A DNA stretch of 7,113 nucleotides from Rhizobium sp. Q54. GTDB lineage: Bacteria; Pseudomonadota; Alphaproteobacteria; Rhizobiales; Beijerinckiaceae. This document shows, in pieces, positions 5,446-7,113 of the stretch. Numbering within the stretch: position 1 is the stretch's first letter; every line of letters starts with the position of its first letter. The stretch is from NCBI GenBank assembly GCA_945903655.1, contig CAMDOY010000185.1:1-7113 (forward strand), written 5' to 3'. Both the position numbers and the translations under genes were made by a program. The notes under the pieces were generated by a model, which was not told the origin of the DNA, searched no databases, and saw only the letters and a list, made by a program, of their open reading frames with translations.

Positions 5446-5514
5446 GGGAGGATGAGGCACGGAATGGTTGCGCAGGTCCTCGATGCGCCCTTTTGATGTT
5501 CCGACGCCTGGCCT

Positions 5515-6168
5515 TTACTGCGGCAGCTTGGCCTTGCGCAGGTAGGGCAGGATGGTCGTGAAGTCGCCATACTTGGCCTTGGCGTCCGCATCGCTCACGG
5601 CGGTGGGGATGATCACATCCTCGCCCACGGTCCAGTTGGCCGGGGTGGCGACCCCCTTGCTTGAGGACGTCTGGAGGGCGTCCAGCGCGCGCAGCACTTC
5701 GGCGAAGTTGCGGCCCACGGACATAGGATAGGTCATGGACAGTTTCAGCTTCTTGTCCGGGCCGATGATGAAGACGGAGCGCACGGTGGCGCTGTCGTTA
5801 GGGGTCCGGCCGTCCGGGAGATAGGCTTCGGCGGGCAGCATGTCGAAGGCCTTGGAGACCACCAGGCCGACATCGGCGATGATGGGAAAGCCAGCCTTGG
5901 CGCCGCCGACCTTCTCGATATCGCCCTTCCACTTCCGGTGGTCGTCCGCGCTGTCGACGGAAACCCCGATCACCTTTGTCCCGCGCTTGGCCCATTCGGC
6001 CGAAAGCTGGGCCACTGCGCCGAATTCGGTCGTGCAGACCGGGGTGAAATCCTTCGGATGGGAAAACAGGATCGCCCAGTGATCGCCGATCCACTCATGC
6101 AGCGCAAAGGATCCCTGATCGGTCTCGACGGTGAGGTTGGGGATCGTGTCATTGATGCGAAGGCTCAT
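5515..6168 (-). CDS. 1-Cys peroxiredoxin (Prx6-type, AhpC/TSA family; 217 aa)
   Basis: This is a cytoplasmic thiol peroxidase reducing H2O2, organic hydroperoxides or peroxynitrite. The ATG at 6168 has AGGAG at a 6-base spacing (6175-6179). The thioredoxin-fold AhpC/TSA domain covers about 5-150. It has the active-site motif D-F-T-P-V-C-T-T-E with peroxidatic Cys45 and Thr42, and a later Arg130 in V-R-S-V-F-I-I-G suited to thiolate stabilisation. Cys45 is the only cysteine, so no resolving cysteine is present in the chain and the enzyme is a true 1-Cys type needing an external reductant. The C-terminal Prx6 extension is present, with P-A-N-W-T-V-G-E-D-V-I-I-P (176-188) and a Tyr/Leu-rich end. 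Length matches bacterial Prx6 proteins (about 210-220). It is a single gene with its own terminator, divergent from the third receptor gene; the region between carries operator-like repeats. Confidence 0.96.
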   Translation of the reverse strand: MSLRINDTIPNLTVETDQGSFALHEWIGDHWAILFSHPKDFTPVCTTEFGAVAQLSAEWAKRGTKVIGVSVDSADDHRKWKGDIEKVGGAKAGFPIIADVGLVVSKAFDMLPAEAYLPDGRTPNDSATVRSVFIIGPDKKLKLSMTYPMSVGRNFAEVLRALDALQTSSSKGVATPANWTVGEDVIIPTAVSDADAKAKYGDFTTILPYLRKAKLPQ

Positions 6169-6224
6169 GTCTGGCTCCTGAGGCTTTGACTGCGGGTTGA
6201 CCTTACTTAAAGCTGAGCAGGGTC

Positions 6225-6301
6225 TTGCGCCAGTGCGCAATCATCATTTCGTTTTCAAACGAACCGCTTGGCCCGAAATGCCGCATTTGCGGGGTTTCGG
6301 G
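6225..6301. promoter_or_regulatory. Three successive inverted repeats in the peroxiredoxin/receptor divergent region
   Basis: First, TTGCGC/GCGCAA lies at 6225-6230 and 6235-6240 (perfect, 4-base spacer). Second, TTCGTTT/AAACGAA lies at 6248-6254 and 6257-6263 (perfect, 2-base spacer), with another TTCGTTT half-site at 6311-6317. Third, CCCGAAA/TTTCGGG lies at 6272-6278 and 6295-6301, enclosing an inner CCGC/GCGG (6281-6284 and 6289-6292). None is followed by a T-run, so terminators are unlikely. The first two lie close to the expected peroxiredoxin promoter, which points to transcription factor binding sites. The remainder of this 294-base gap (6318-6450) shows no gene and no convincing promoter hexamer pair. 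Confidence 0.5.
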
Positions 6302-6462
6302 ACCCATAGCTTCGTTTCCAGCGCCTCGAATGGCCTACGCCTTGTTGCGCGCGCGGGAACTATGGCGCAAAGTCACACTTGAGCTGCAGGCTAAACAAGC
6401 GCGCCGTAGAGCAGGCTTCATACATATGCGCGTCAGCCAAAAGATGTACGAGGGAGAATGAC

Positions 6463-7113
6463 ATGAGACTCATCGCCACTCTGGTGTCCGCGTTCATCGC
6501 GTCAACTACCATCGGCATGGCTGCGGATCTGAAATGTTCGCGCATCAGGCTTGTTGTTCCCTATGCCGCAGGCGGGGCCACCGACGCTGCGAGCAGGCTC
6601 ACGCAGGAAGGACTTGAAGCCGCTCTGAAGATACCCGTCGTCATCGAGACCCGCGCCGGCGCTACCGGCAACATAGGCACGGCCTTTGTCGCCCAGTCCC
6701 CCGGGGATGGCTGCACACTCGTCGTGAATGGCGCGGTCATCGCAACCTTTCCCGACAGCTTCACCAAGCTCGCTTATGATCCGCTGAAGGACCTTGTGGC
6801 GGTCGGCGGAATTGGCGTCACGCCAACAGTGGTGGTGACCGCCAACAAGGAGATCAACAGCATCAAGGATCTCATCGCCTGGAGCCAGAAGAAGCCCGAT
6901 GGGCTCAGCTATGGCAGCGCAGGCTATGGCTTGCTGCAGCATCTGGCCATTGAAGAGCTGGCTGACAAGAACAAGGCGAAGCTTGTTCATGTGCCCTATC
7001 GCGGGGGCGGGGACGCGAATACGGACCTGATGACCGGGCGCCTTGATTGCGGAAGTTTCCCCGCAGGGTCCGTCGTGTCTCTGACCGATGATGGCCGTGT
7101 CAAGATTATCGGC
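6463..7113 (+). CDS. Bug/TctC-family periplasmic receptor, partial (first 217 residues; C-terminus off the right edge)
   Basis: The ATG at 6463 follows GGGAGA (6452-6457) by 5 bases, and the frame stays open to the edge. An earlier ATG at 6458 hits TGA after two codons. A Sec signal peptide spans residues 1-20 or 21 (G-M-A-A before D-L-K-C). Hallmarks of the family are I-R-L-V-V-P-Y-A-A-G-G-A-T-D (28-41), E-T-R-A-G-A-T-G-N-I-G (62-72), S-P-G-D-G-C-T-L (79-86) and V-H-V-P-Y-R-G-G-G (175-183). Unlike the other two receptors it lacks the usual Y-P-x-K-P mature start and carries three cysteines (25, 84, 196), of which 25 and either of the others could form a periplasmic disulfide. About 100 residues, the C-terminal lobe, are missing from the window. 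The ligand is unknown. It may head another transport or catabolic operon to the right. Confidence 0.92.
   Translation, partial: MRLIATLVSAFIASTTIGMAADLKCSRIRLVVPYAAGGATDAASRLTQEGLEAALKIPVVIETRAGATGNIGTAFVAQSPGDGCTLVVNGAVIATFPDSFTKLAYDPLKDLVAVGGIGVTPTVVVTANKEINSIKDLIAWSQKKPDGLSYGSAGYGLLQHLAIEELADKNKAKLVHVPYRGGGDANTDLMTGRLDCGSFPAGSVVSLTDDGRVKIIG

Noticed and set aside
5211..5591. 126-codon minus-strand frame running through the terminator and AT-rich island
   Set aside because: It overlaps the end of the peroxiredoxin gene and the terminator, and its residue make-up simply follows the abrupt base-composition change.
6206..6236. Sigma-54-like promoter (TGGCGC...TGCT on the minus strand) before the peroxiredoxin
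   Set aside because: The GG and GC elements are 11 instead of 10 bases apart, and the motif is mostly part of the TTGCGC palindrome.
6197..6461. Small plus-strand frames between the peroxiredoxin and the third receptor
   Set aside because: They have no Shine-Dalgarno or recognisable features and lie over the palindrome cluster, so the region is better read as regulatory.

Overview
The window is GC-rich DNA (except one 140-base stretch at about 22% GC) with clear Shine-Dalgarno sequences. Bug/TctC-type periplasmic receptors, twin-arginine (Tat) exported proteins, a TauD/TfdA-type dioxygenase and a luciferase-like (LLM) flavin monooxygenase occur together. This points to an environmental proteobacterium with a broad catabolic repertoire. 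An alphaproteobacterium (Rhizobiales or Acetobacteraceae-like) is the best guess, but no ribosomal or other marker gene is present to prove it.

Layout. At the left edge is the N-terminal part of a small secreted proline-rich protein (minus strand). It is divergent from a small Tat-exported protein of unknown function (376-630). Convergent with the latter is an Fe(II)/2-oxoglutarate dioxygenase of the TauD/TfdA family (658-1521, minus). A 202-base divergent control region full of inverted and direct repeats separates the dioxygenase from a plus-strand operon-like run. That run is a Sec-exported Bug receptor with a TTG start (1724-2683), a Tat-exported Bug receptor (2727-3692) and an LLM flavin monooxygenase (3707-4846). 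The gaps of 43 and 14 bases suggest co-transcription.

Convergent with this operon is a small ribbon-helix-helix/AT-hook-like protein (4867-5226, minus). It is preceded by the AT-rich island, which carries a palindrome. Next come a strong rho-independent terminator (5411-5445) and the 1-Cys peroxiredoxin gene it serves (5515-6168, minus). A control region with three successive inverted repeats follows, then a third Bug receptor (6463 onward, plus) that runs off the right edge.

How the parts may work together (inference): the two tandem receptors would capture one or two organic acids in the periplasm. The flavin monooxygenase and the divergent 2-oxoglutarate dioxygenase would attack the substrate oxidatively, as TauD and SsuD/SfnG/RutA-type enzymes do for sulfonates, sulfones or pyrimidines. 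Neither the membrane partners TctA/TctB nor a flavin reductase is in the window, so uptake and FMNH2 supply must come from elsewhere. The substrate cannot be named from sequence alone.
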